From positions 2,728,001-2,792,000 of the forward strand of contig CP093831.1 of assembly GCA_033063855.1 (NCBI GenBank): 64,000 nt of DNA, given 5' to 3'. A program made the position numbers and the translations under genes. The notes below the pieces were generated by a model. It saw nothing but the letters and a program-made list of their open reading frames with translations, had not been told where the DNA came from and made no database searches. The stretch comes from Smittia aterrima. Its lineage: Eukaryota > Arthropoda > Insecta > Diptera > Chironomidae. Below, one piece after another: positions 11,095 to 21,448 of the stretch (position 1 is the stretch's first letter; each line of letters starts with the position of its first letter).

Positions 11095-12396
11095 TTAAAC
11101 TGTTTCTCCATTGTTATAAGCATATGCATGATCCACATTTAATGAGAAGACGCTCAGACTTTCTACGTTCGGCATAGATCTTAATAAAAATTTTACACTG
11201 TCTGCATTAACCGAATGTTTCAATTTTAGACGAGTTATTGAGGTAGATACTTCATTTGGATCTTGGATCTCAGATAAAACCGAAAAATGTGGGATGCATA
11301 AACTTTTCAGATTTTTCATTTTCATGATTATGCTGAATGTTTCTTTGACACAGCCATCTTCGATCGTAAACTCTTCGAGATGGTCGCTTTGTGATTTAAC
11401 GAAATCCCAAAAGTTTATGCAGAGCTCATTTCCTTCAGCAATATCTACTGTTAAACATTTCAGCTTGAAATTGGATCGTTGCCATGATCCGCATATAAAC
11501 ATTTGAAATATGTTCATTGACTTAAGTTTTAAACTTCTTAATTTATTGAAATTTAAGAGCATTTTTATCATAATACCTTCGTATACGATTGTACCGCATC
11601 CTTCAATCTCAAGATTTTCGATTCCAACAGAGTTTACCAAAGATCTGCCGAATACTTCGCTCAAACTAGAATAGTTGTCAAGAATCATTTTCAATTGTTT
11701 TAATTTTGGAAACTTTAGAGCTTCCAAAAATTCAAACTCTGAAGATGAAATGTCAAATTTATAGCTGAAATTTTTTTTGTAAAAGACAGAAAGGCACTCT
11801 ACTGATGATTGAATTGTTGAAAGGAATTTCCAGATATCAGTTTTTTTCCTAAAATAAGTTTCTTTGAGCGAAACACTTTTCCACTCGTACTTTTGTAAAT
11901 AATCAAGTTCCGAATTGGTAAAGAAGTCATAGTCCATCAGCTCATGTTCATTCAAATGTTGATATCCATCTTCGGCTAACTCTCGTCGAAATTCAATATT
12001 CTGATACAATCTCGAGCTTTTCTTCAACAAATCGAAATCTTCCACATATAACGTAGAATACTCTTCAAAAACCACTTTAATTTTCAACATGAGAATTTTT
12101 GACGAAGCAATGAAATTGTACCAAGCTTTACTGACTTTGGAGATCTCTAACAAGTATTCGCCACTCAATTGGAGAAGAATCATTTCCGGGATGTCGAGAA
12201 AACGTAAGAAATAATCCAATGGATCTAAGTTCGTTGTGAACTCAGATAATTTGATATTTTCCTTCTCTGTTTGTTCATTTGAAACGTCAGTTTCTTCTGT
12301 TTTTGTTTTCTTCACTAACTTGCTCTCGACGATCGAATTGGAAGTATTTCGCTTCAATGACACTTTCTTAGTTGATTGCAGTGAACTTTCCTCCAT
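11095..12396 (-). CDS. Single-exon F-box/LRR-like protein
   Basis: The 433-residue intronless coding region has a basic, Ser/Thr/Lys-rich first 50 residues with a nuclear-localisation-like KLVKKTKTEE. A degenerate F-box follows at about residues 57-105 (LDYFLRFLDIPEMILLQLSGEYLLEISKVSKAWYNF, split here: LDYFLRFLDIPEMILLQL then EISKVSKAWYNF). The rest consists of irregular leucine-rich repeats (for example LEALKFPKLKQLKMIL and FNKLRSLKLKSMNIF). F-box proteins are substrate receptors of SCF ubiquitin ligases, with Skp1 docking through the F-box and LRRs choosing the substrate. Fast-evolving single-exon F-box/LRR genes form lineage-specific families in some insects. A likely 5' UTR intron (12409-12457) has donor GTAGGT and acceptor TTTTAAG. 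The gene sits inside a duplicated Cdc6-Nup62 boundary. Function is not identified, and the C-terminus may be shortened. Confidence 0.72.
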   Translation of the reverse strand: MEESSLQSTKKVSLKRNTSNSIVESKLVKKTKTEETDVSNEQTEKENIKLSEFTTNLDPLDYFLRFLDIPEMILLQLSGEYLLEISKVSKAWYNFIASSKILMLKIKVVFEEYSTLYVEDFDLLKKSSRLYQNIEFRRELAEDGYQHLNEHELMDYDFFTNSELDYLQKYEWKSVSLKETYFRKKTDIWKFLSTIQSSVECLSVFYKKNFSYKFDISSSEFEFLEALKFPKLKQLKMILDNYSSLSEVFGRSLVNSVGIENLEIEGCGTIVYEGIMIKMLLNFNKLRSLKLKSMNIFQMFICGSWQRSNFKLKCLTVDIAEGNELCINFWDFVKSQSDHLEEFTIEDGCVKETFSIIMKMKNLKSLCIPHFSVLSEIQDPNEVSTSITRLKLKHSVNADSVKFLLRSMPNVESLSVFSLNVDHAYAYNNGETV

Positions 12397-12581
12397 GCTG
12401 ATCTTTGTCTTAAAAGTAAAATAAAAACATCAGCTGATGATTAAATACTGGACCTACCTTATTGAAAGTTGAAACTGAAATGAGTCAAGTCGAACAAATT
12501 TTGTTTCTTTTATTTGAGATTATTTTACATGGATTCTTGTTAGAAAGCCAATCCGAACACAAACTACGAAAGTTCGAATTG

Positions 12582-12822
12582 CAACAGAGAATTCTCGTCT
12601 GTACATTGCTGCTTATCATCAAACACGACAAAAAGAAGATCATCACTGTCGGCCGTCTTAACGATGAGTACAAGAGAGTTTGTCAAAATCGCAACATTGA
12701 ATCAACGGACCTCACTGAATTTTATAATCTTTGCCTTTTAACTGAAACTCGCGGAATCATCAAAATCTTAACGAAGAATTCATGTTTTAGAAAATTTAAT
12801 TTGGACTTTTATTGAAACTTCA
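12582..12822 (+). pseudogene. Decayed duplicate of the Cdc6 3' end
   Basis: About 192 bp from 12582 (CAACAGAGAATTCTCG...) match Cdc6 9970-10161 with roughly nine differences, several of them synonymous. The match jumps past about 140 bp of Cdc6 at a short GAA microhomology and resumes with the Cdc6 3' UTR (ATTCATGTTTT..GGACTTTTATTGAAACTTCA, i.e. 10303-10350). It therefore lacks the real C-terminus and the whole ATPase domain. The remaining frame is still open for about 78 codons beginning QQRILVCTLLLII. No promoter or start is evident. It now serves as, or overlaps, the downstream flank of Nup62. Confidence 0.85.
12808..12813 (-). terminator. Nup62 poly(A) signal AATAAA
   Basis: TTTATT on the plus strand is AATAAA on the minus strand, only 11 bp past the Nup62 stop codon, so the 3' UTR is very short. 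The same signal is also present in the left-hand duplicate at about 10336-10341. Confidence 0.6.
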
Positions 12823-12824
12823 AC

Positions 12825-13505
12825 CTAATCGTAGTAGCGTTGTTGGTTCTGGCTCTGACGAAGTGATGAGCTCATCTTACTAATGTCATCCAATCGATTA
12901 CCAATAACGCTGGTCTTATCCTCAATCCATTGCAATGAGGTGAAGTGAGCGTTGAGAATCTTTCCGATTTGAGTCATTGGATCTGTTGGATCGGAGAACT
13001 TATTGGCTTCATTCAAATGCTCGATAACTTCTTTCAAGTCCTCTGACATTTGCTTGAGCTGGGAATCAAGTGTCTCAGCCATCATGTAAGTTTGCGAACG
13101 CTCGACATCGACCTGTTGTGGCATCTTCGATAGTTCTTGCTCGAGCGGTATGATTGACTCCTCGAGTTCGGTGTGTTGTGCTGAAATATATTCAAGCTCT
13201 TGCTCCATCGCTGTTTGATCAGCTTTGACTTTCTCAACAGCTTTGTTTAGTTCCAAAATCTTCTCTCCGTTTTTCAATAAGATGCTGTCCCAACCATTGA
13301 CTTGCGTTGCTTGAGTAATAAACAATTTCTCTTGTTCTTCCAGTTCGAGCGTCCACTTGTTTATATTTTCTTCCAAAGCATAGAAATTAATCCCAGGTTG
13401 ATTCGGAGCTAACTGCGATTGAGTCGTTGTAGTGTTTGTGGATAAAGTAGCTTGATTGGCTGTGGTGACAGCTGGTGCTCCAAGAGTGTTTATTGGGTTT
13501 GTCAT
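12825..13505 (-). CDS. Nup62: Nucleoporin Nup62 core, lacking the FG-repeat domain
   Basis: This is a 226-residue single coding exon. After a 45-residue Thr/Gln/Asn-rich leader it begins the Nsp1_C / Nup62 coiled-coil signature: LEENINKWTLELEEQEKLF, then TQATQVNGWD, ERSQTYMMAETLDSQLKQMS, and IGKILNAHFTSLQWIE. This region forms the Nup62-Nup58-Nup54 heterotrimer of the central pore channel. The start codon lies two bases after an acceptor (TTTCTTTAG), with a matching donor near 13590, so a short non-coding 5' exon precedes it. Normal Nup62 carries an N-terminal FG-repeat half, about 150-200 residues in flies; none occurs here, nor in the 400 bp up to the divergent PIWI gene. It is either a genuinely shortened Nup62 or a paralogue. 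Identity of the domain is firm. Confidence 0.88.
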   Translation of the reverse strand: MTNPINTLGAPAVTTANQATLSTNTTTTQSQLAPNQPGINFYALEENINKWTLELEEQEKLFITQATQVNGWDSILLKNGEKILELNKAVEKVKADQTAMEQELEYISAQHTELEESIIPLEQELSKMPQQVDVERSQTYMMAETLDSQLKQMSEDLKEVIEHLNEANKFSDPTDPMTQIGKILNAHFTSLQWIEDKTSVIGNRLDDISKMSSSLRQSQNQQRYYD

Positions 13506-13909
13506 TTCTAAAGAAAATGAAATTATTTTAATATCAAACAAAACGCGGCAAGGCTCGAATTTCAAGATTTCTCTTTAATTTATTTACCTGTGAAGACTTT
13601 AAGCGATGTGTCGTGTAATGATATTAACAAAGGATGATTCTTGCGTTCAGCAGATTTATAATCTCGTAGATATCTTGAAATGAATTGAAAATTGATTTGA
13701 AGAACTCTTCTTGCTTTGTGTCTTCGCTACAAAAATGTTTTTTTTTACCGAACGTCTCGGTTGCGTCTTCAGTAAAAACAAAAAATAGATTTGGCGGTCT
13801 TTTTGTTCGGAACTTCCGCAACGTCAAGTTGTATTTTATTATTTTTAACTTAAGGTAAGCGAAAATCAATAGAAATTGTAACTAGATCTTGAAATTTTCT
13901 ATCTTCAAG
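13506..13909. promoter_or_regulatory. Shared divergent promoter region, Nup62 / PIWI
   Basis: This 404-bp stretch lies between the two start codons and includes the Nup62 5' UTR intron (acceptor ending at 13508, donor near 13589). The transcription starts of both genes must lie in the remaining 320 bp. No core promoter motif could be assigned with confidence. Confidence 0.5.
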
Positions 13910-16614
13910 ATGTCTCATAAGTCAATAAACTTCGGCAAAGGCCGAGGAAGAGGAATTAGACTCAATGAAAATGAACCTTCCGAATCGATGCCGATGACTG
14001 CTCCTGTGTCTGCATTGCGTAGACTAGCGATTGGCAGAGGAGTTGCTTCAACTAGAAGTGAACCAAAGGTTGAAGAGCCTGCAGGATGTTCTTCTGGATT
14101 TTTCAAAACGAGACCTGCCTCCGCATTAGAAAGCAAAGAAGGGTCTTCTGGATCTGAAGTTCAGCTAAGCGCTAATTACTTCAAGTTGATTCCTGGTAAA
14201 GGCTTTGAGTTAAATCAATATCGCGTCGACTTTGAACCTGAAATTGATGAAGTCAGATTCCGTAAGAGCATCATAAGAAATCTCTCAGGTAATTTCAAAC
14301 CAAAAGTCTTCTTTTTATTCGTCTAACATCTTCTACTCTTAGAAAAATTCAAGGGTTACTTGTATGACGGAGATAAAATTCTCTACCTGACTCATCGGCT
14401 CGACACAGCAATAATAGAATTTAGGGCTACTGCTTCGGTCAATGACCCGAAGGAATACACAGTTAGAGTTAAGCATACAGGAGTCAAGATAGACATGACT
14501 GATCAAGGTGCATGTCAAGTACTTAATTTGATATTGCGTCGTGCAATGGATGGGATTCATTTGCAGTTGGTCGGTCGTAATTTATACGATCCAAAGGCCC
14601 CGGTCATTTTACCTGATCACAAAGTTGAACTTTGGCCAGGCTACATTACAAGTATTCGTCAGCATGAGCATGACACTTTGGTTTGCTGTGAAGTCTCTCA
14701 TAAAGTCATGCGACAGCAAACAATTTACGATATCATGGTGGAGCATAAAGGTCGAGAGAGTGATTGGCAAGAATCTTTCAAACGAGAGATAATCGGAAGC
14801 ATCGTTTTGACTGCTTACAACAATCGAACTTATCGAATCGACGACGTTGACTTTTGCTCATCACCAAAGAGCACGTTTAAGCAAAGGAACAAGGAAACTA
14901 AGTCGGAAGACGATGTTTCTTACTGTGACTATTATCAACAAAGGTACAACTGTCGCATTAGAGATAATAACCAACCAATGTTGGTAGCCAAAGCGAGATT
15001 CAGAGATAATCAGCACAAAGAAGAAGCTGAGAAAATGCTCTTTCTTGTGCCAGAACTTTGTCGAGCTACTGGGCTCACAGATAAAATGCGAGCGAACTTT
15101 CGAATGATGAGGGACATGGCAGAGCATACGCAAATGGATCCAGTCAATCGAACCAAACGATTGTTAGCTCTCACAAAACGTTTGAAGGAAAGCAAAGAAA
15201 GTATGGAACAATTGCAACTCTTCGGCGTTGAAATCGAAGGACAACTTGTTTCATTTAAAGGTCGAGCTTTGCCACAAGAAAAAATAGTTTTTGGCGATGG
15301 CAAGACTTTCCAGAACGATAGCAGAGTTGACTGGACTAATCCAATGAAAGTGAGTCAAATGTGCGTGACAGTTCCATTAAAGCGATGGATGTTGATTTAT
15401 CCTAAACGAGCCTGGAACGATACAGAAACTTTCCTTAAATTGATGAAGGAAGTTGCTTTCGGAATGAAATTTGATTTGGCAGACCCCAAACTGATTGAGC
15501 TCGACAATGATAACGCAGCTACTTACTCTAGACAACTGAGAGAAGCTGCTTCGAAGGATCCAAAGCTTATCGTTGTCGTGGTTCCAAATAATGCTGCTGA
15601 TCGCTATGCTGTGATTAAAAAGGAAACGTATTTGAACAAAGCAATTCCTTCTCAAGTTGTTGTGCTCAAGACAATGCAGCCTAAGAAAGGAAATATGGGA
15701 GGAGTCAAGAGTATTGCAACGAAAGTCATGATTCAAATCAATTGCAAACTTGGCGGAGCTGCATGGAATGTGAATTTCCCTATGGACGGCGTGATGACGA
15801 TTGGATTTGATGTTAATCACGACACAATGGATAAAAGAGGAAAGTCGTATGGAGCCTTTGTTGCTTCAATGGATCTGAAGAAGGAAATTCTTTACTACAG
15901 CAAAGTCACATGCCATAAAGACGGAACCGAAATGTCCGCAAATATTGAAATCTCAATTACTGAAGCACTTCACAAATTCAAGGAGCTACACAATTCGCTT
16001 CCTGAACGCCTTTTCTTTTATCGAGATGGTGTCTCCGACAGTCAAGTCGAGTTTGTTCATAATCATGAAGTCCGAATGATCAGAGAAACTCTTGCCAAAT
16101 ATTACACGGACTCGGAACCAAAGTTTACTTTCATCGTTGTGAACAAACGTATCAACACTCGAATCTTTTTGAAAGGATCGCAGCCTAAGAATCCAGACTC
16201 TGGAACAATTGTTGATAACACTGTCACTTTGCCTGAACGGTTAGAATAGCTAATGATGAATCTTCGAGATCTAATGAGAAATATTTTATTTTCAGCTACG
16301 ATTTCTTCTTGATCAGTCAATCAGTTCGACAAGGAACTGTGTCACCAACGAGCTACAACGTAATCTACGATACCAACAATCTTGGTCCCGATAAAATCCA
16401 AAGATTCACTTACAAAAACACGCATCTCTACTACAACTGGAGTGGAACTGTTCGAGTTCCCGCTGTTTGTCAATATGCTCATAAGGTAACAAATTTGATT
16501 TCAAGTATTTTTCCTTAAACTAAATTCAAATTTTCTTAGCTCGCATTGCTCGTCGGCGAACACATTCACGATCTGCCTAACTCCGGTTTGGAGAAGCTTT
16601 TGTACTTCTTGTGA
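13910..16614 (+). CDS. piwi/aub: PIWI-clade Argonaute (Piwi/Aubergine type)
   Basis: Four exons, 13910-14288, 14343-16239, 16296-16485 and 16540-16614, encode 846 residues. The protein binds piRNAs and silences transposons in the germline. The N-terminal tail carries GKGRGRG, a target for symmetric arginine dimethylation read by Tudor proteins. It is followed by the N, PAZ (about residues 260-390), MID and PIWI domains. The slicer residues D-D-H are all present: GFDVNHDT, FFYRDGVSD, and the His of CQYAHK split between exons 3 and 4. Conserved PIWI blocks are VNKRINTRIF, GTIVDNTVTLPERYDFFL, SQSVRQGTVSPTSYNV and HLYYNWSGT. It is therefore predicted to be cleavage-competent. Piwi versus Aub cannot be decided here. 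AATAAA is at 16847-16852. The upstream ATG at 13889 (MKFSIFK) is less likely than 13910. Confidence 0.92.
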
Positions 16615-17524
16615 AAATCTTGTTGAATTTATTTTTATGATTAGTGAATCATTGTGATAGTTTGAAGTTAGAGATGTTGAATCATCTGTGAAGTTAACGT
16701 TGAATTAATGTTTTTCATTTCCAAAGAAAACTTTCTGTGATATTTTTAAGAAATTTTATAAATTGAAAGAAGTTTTACGTTTTTAATTCTCAATTACATT
16801 TTCTTTATTATTTTCATTTCTGTGTATAATTAAAGGCACAATTATTAATAAAAAAAAATTAAGAAAGTTTTTCATTCCATTTTCTTATCGATTTAAGTTA
16901 CAACACAAATGACATGAAAAGTTTAATTGGGTAGGAGAACAAGTGTTATAAAGAGTAATGTATGCGTTTCGTTACACAAATTTGGCATCTACGTTGCTTC
17001 GATTGATTAATGAAGTGTTATTGCTTTCGTTTAAAACAGAATATCTCTGTGGAACAAATAATTTGATTGAGGTCAATCAAAGCAATCTTCACTTCTAAGT
17101 ACATCCGAGAATACTTTCAACGCATGACACGGCTCTACCGTTCGCAAGAAATGAATCGTTTTGATGGCTGTGGATTCACCACATGTCGAGTTAAATTAAC
17201 TCAGTTAATGTAATTAAGTTAAGAAATTTCGATGGTTAATGCATTCACACGGACTTTCGTCATTCAAATTCATCTTGTAAATTGTTTACGCGCTAAAAAC
17301 ACTAAAATTAATCTAAACGAATATTACGAATACAAGACACAAGTCGTCAAGGCTTCGCGATTTAAACTGTTAAGACACATTTCATGACTTTTTACATATT
17401 TTTGATGTTGTTTTCGCATTCGCATGCTCGTCAAATAGTTGCATTAGAAAGTAGTCAAGTTTTTGATCAGACGATTGATGAAAACCTCGCTATATGGCAG
17501 TTCAGGCAATAGGCCTTAAGGAGT
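16615..17524. other. Convergent spacer between PIWI gene and mys
   Basis: The spacer contains the PIWI 3' UTR with AATAAA at 16847-16852 and, on the minus strand, the presumed mys 3' UTR. The rest is AT-rich unique sequence with no supported gene. Confidence 0.5.
16847..16852 (+). terminator. Poly(A) signal of the PIWI gene
   Basis: AATAAA in an A-rich context lies about 230 bp after the stop at 16614. Confidence 0.5.
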
Positions 17525-20500
17525 TTATTTTCCTGCATATGTTGGGTTCTTAAAGGTTGATGTGGCTTGTTTGTAGATTGGATTCTCGCCCTGTAAATAA
17601 AGTTATTAGTTTACGAACGAGATGAAAGAAATTCTAAGATCGCTTACAGTATCCCACTTGGCCATCATTCGTTCCTTTTCGAAACGAGCGAATTCACGTC
17701 TGTCGTGAATTGTCGTAAGGAGCTTCCAAAGCAGAAGCATGGCAAGTCCAATAAGGACGATTGCTGCGATGACACCGAGAACGATGCCGAGAAGGAAAAC
17801 TTTTGGTGGACACTCAGGATGTTCCCGAGCTCGCACTCTAAGTGTAACTGTTCCGTTCTTCTCGACTGTTTCGCTGTAGACAAATTGGTAACGACAATCA
17901 TCTTCATCGTAGAATGTGCAGAGATGTTCATCAAGGTCTTCATTATCTATAAAACAAAAGTCATTAGAGAATCGTTATCAAAATCTTGATTTAATAAACT
18001 TACAATCAACGTTTTCAACGGAGATTGGAACGAAGAGTGTGCAGTTTCTAGCACAATCCTCAGGTTCCTTCAACAATCCCTTCTTGTACATTTGGCACTC
18101 GACGCAATCTTTGAATTCGTTACAACGTCCTGGACAAGTTGGACACTTCTCACAGTACTTTCCTGAGTATCTGAAATCTTCTTTGACCTCACACTCGCAT
18201 TTACCGCAACGACATGATCCATGTCCCGAGCAAATGTCTCCGTTGGGGGCTTTACATGATTCAATCGATGTGCTGCACTCGCAAGCATTTCCACCCCATC
18301 CATCGTTACACTTGCACGTTCCACATTCGCAAGTTCCATGATCAGCTCCTGAGCAGAGAATCGAGTTGTGACGATCGCACGAGAAGTTATCGCACTGGCA
18401 GAATTCACCAGTAATCAGTTCCTCTGGGTTTTCTCGCAAGTTGCAATGGCATTGTCCACTAAAATAAATTGAAAAGTTAATGACTTTTCAGTTAGAAGTT
18501 AAAAATAATTTCTTACCAGACGCAGTTTCCTCGACCACTGCACTCAACATCGCTGTCTGGACTTTGTCTACATTTGAGAACATCAAGTCCTGATTCAGAT
18601 CCAAGATCTTTCGTTGAACATTCACAGTTGCGTCCGAAGAATCCTTCTTTGCAGTCACAAATTCCGCATGAGAGTGTTCCCGATCCAGCGCATCTGGTTG
18701 AGTTTTCTTCAAAGGTTGGTCCACTTGTTTCGCAACCGCACGAGCACAACATATCGAGATTAACAGTTAAAACTTCTCCAACCCCGACTGGGTAGATTTG
18801 GAAAGTTTGTTGTCTTTCTTTGAGATCAGCAGGGCATGACGTGACTACGATTTCAGTTTCAAAAGAAACGACGTCACCAACCTTCAATCCATCACATTTG
18901 TTCGTCTGTTTGCGTTCTTCTCCGAGACATTTTGAATAGTAAGTGACCTTGACGGAACCAGAAGCGCTGTCTTTCATTTCAACAGAAGACGAGATTTTCT
19001 ATGGAAAGACAAAAATTAAATTCGAGTTGGAAATAATTGATGTGAATCACTCACGCTGTATTCGTCTCGAACCAACTCGACGACGTTCGATGAATCTTCG
19101 TCCAATACTGCACTTGATGATCCCTCGATATGTTCAGAGAGTTTCTTGTAAACTTCGTGCTGTTGAGCGGTAACAGCGAAGATAATGTTGATGGCGTGTT
19201 CCTTGACCTTCAAGTTGATTTGTGAGATGCTGGGGTAGTCCTGAATTGTTGAGTGAGTGTACATATCGTTTTCCATATGACAAAGTCCGTCGTTGGGAGT
19301 GATCACTCCACCCAATTTACCATCTCCAGCATAATGGAATCCAGCATCAGTCGAGAAGACCAGTAAGCGACGAGCTTGTTCTCTCCATCCGATCTTTGAT
19401 TGACAGACAACTGCTTGCATGATTGCATCGAAACCGCCTTCAGGAGCATCCAAGTTACCAGAGACGTGAGCGTTTTTGACATTGGCCTGTTGAAATCGAG
19501 CAGTTTTATGATTCGTTCGTGTTTGAATCGTTTTAGTTTTAGCATGCAGAAAGTTAGATAAACAAAATGCCATGCAGTGTTAGTCACAAAACACGCCCAA
19601 AAATCATTTCCTTCCAATCACCAAGCACAAACTGTCAATCCATCACCAAAAGTTATAAAATAATAAAAATAAAAAAATCATTTTTCAAGAAGCAAAAAGG
19701 AATTTTAGTGCAGTAAGTCGAGAAATCAAATGTAAAATGTTTTGAGGAAGCGTTCGAAATGTGTGATTCGTTAAAGATATGAAATGCATCGCTTAATTAT
19801 GCAATTTGAGCTTTGAGTTATTTTGGATGTGGCGTGGGTTTGTGGAGAGAGCAGCTAACCAACCAACGAGCATGGAATGTTTTAATTTGTTTTGAGAAAT
19901 TCGGAGCAAGATGGGATATCATTTTCAATTAACTTACAGCAAAACGCGATGTGTCGCGACTGAGAGCCATAATATTGTGGTAGCCGTAAGGCGCTTCACA
20001 TCCTTGACATGGTTCTCTCAAACTTTATGCAAGATGAGATTTGAGGGAGAAATGAGAGATTTGATTTCAAATTAATGTTTTGAGCTTCAATGAGTGCGAA
20101 GGGGACAATGGAGCTCAGCGTTGAAGGACAAAAAACATCGACGACGCTTTCACATGCTTATCACATCATTTGGAGTCTTCATGCCTACATCTTCATCCAT
20201 TCACAAATATCACAACCTCACCATTCAGTTACAACATCGAACATCGTCATCTAAGTACTTTAAACATTCAACATAAATTAAGAAATAAATGCACAAAACA
20301 ACGGTAACAACATAAATCTTTGATTCCTTTCCATCCAGCAAATCTGTTGTGTACACATGAACATCCCAACAACAACAAAAAACAATTTACTATAACAATC
20401 ATAATCATGTGTACATCTAAATTATCAACATAATGAAGATCGAGATCCGTCTCGTCACTTACAGCAAACTCTGTCGTGTCCGTGTTAAGCGTCATATGGT

Positions 20501-21448
20501 TCTTGTAACCGTATGGAGCTTCACACCCATCACAAGGATGCTGCAATCTGAAAATTATCGTTCACATTCCTCAAATGATTAATAATCGATTCAATACGAG
20601 TGGAAATACGAATTCAACGATGAGCTGAGCTAAAAAAAATATTTTCGCTGACTTTAGAATCATACTCACTTCTTAGGGACAGTTGAGACGTAAGGCATAA
20701 GAACTTTGTCGACGAATGATCCGAAACCAAGACGGAAGTTTGAGGTAATATTCTTCATTGTGTCAGAAAGCTTGTCGCCGAGATGTGAAAGTTTCTCTTT
20801 GTCGTCCTCCATAGATTTTGACAAGTCCATGAGATAGTAAAGATCAACAGGATAATCTTCAGCTTGTGCATAGTTGACTGACATGCTGTGCTTTTCATCT
20901 AAAAGTGAAAGTGAAATCTCTTAGTTTCTTTTAGAAAACAATTAAAATTCTAGTAACTCACTAATTCTTAATTTAAGGTGAACGTGTTGTGGACTGATTT
21001 GAACAACGCCTCCTCTTCCTGAGCCTGAAGCACCGCCAGACATTGAGGACCCTCCTGAAGCTGATGAACTTCCAGACATCGAGCTCTGCCCACTTTCTTC
21101 TTCTTCGTAAGTTCCGCCGCTTACTCTTCCACCTCCAATTAGTGTCTTTCCTCCGCGACTTAATGCTTCACCGCGAATCATGATTTGCTCATTATCAGGA
21201 TTGATAACGAATTCTTCTGGACAAGGAGTTGATGGCTTAACATCAGGTTGGAAGCAGCGTGGACGATCTCCAAATTCTGGTTGCATACACCAAGCGCATT
21301 TCTGTGTTTGAATACATGAACTGCAAGATGTTTTACTGACGCAAGGGTTTTGGAAGAGCGACGCTTTCTCGATTCCGAACTGTGACTCGATAGCACCAAA
21401 AATGCTTAGCAAAACCAAAGCAACAAGATATATCGAACTCTTATTCAT
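17525..21448 (-). CDS. mys: Integrin beta-PS (Myospheroid) with alternative exon pair
   Basis: Eight exons on the minus strand are 20962-21448, 20670-20898, one of 20463-20547 or 19938-20022, 19055-19486, 18517-18998, 18004-18458, 17648-17946 and 17525-17590, giving 844 residues. The protein is the beta subunit of PS integrins linking extracellular matrix to actin in muscle and epithelia. It has a signal peptide, a PSI domain (SKTSCSSCIQTQKCAWCMQP), a Gly/Ser-rich linker, and the beta-I domain with the MIDAS motif DLSKSMEDD and GFGSFVDKVLMPY. Cys-rich EGF modules, a TM segment (VFLLGIVLGVIAAIVLIGLA) and a cytoplasmic tail with HDRREFARFEKERM follow. The tail has two NPxY-type motifs, ENPIY and KNPTY. 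A 5' UTR acceptor lies immediately upstream of the start, so the first exon is farther away. Confidence 0.96.
19938..20022 (-). other. mys alternative exon B (85 nt, mutually exclusive)
   Basis: This exon has acceptor GCATAAAG at 20023-20030 and donor GTAAGTTAA at 19931-19937. It encodes NLREPCQGCEAPYGYHN and then IMALSRDTSRFA. It has exactly the length, phase and residue pattern of exon 20463-20547 (KLQHPCDGCEAPYGY...), so including either keeps frame and including both would insert a second Cys pair. Drosophila mys likewise has two alternative forms of this exon, which changes ligand-binding behaviour of the beta-I domain. Confidence 0.88.
20463..20547 (-). other. mys alternative exon A (85 nt, mutually exclusive)
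   Basis: This exon has acceptor TTTTCAG and donor GTAAGTGAC and encodes LQHPCDGCEAPYGYKN followed by HMTLNTDTTEFA. It is closer to the canonical fly sequence (PYGYxNHMxLN) than exon B. The two copies share CEAPYGY and about half of the remaining residues, the expected product of an exon duplication. Confidence 0.9.

Noticed and set aside
12462..12815. A 117-codon plus-strand open frame containing Cdc6-like sequence
   Set aside because: Only its second half matches Cdc6 and that part ends at a deletion junction; the first half has no similarity and no promoter or splice support. It is better described as a pseudogene fragment.
15377..15820. A 147-codon minus-strand frame inside the PIWI gene
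   Set aside because: Antisense shadow of the conserved MID/PIWI coding region.
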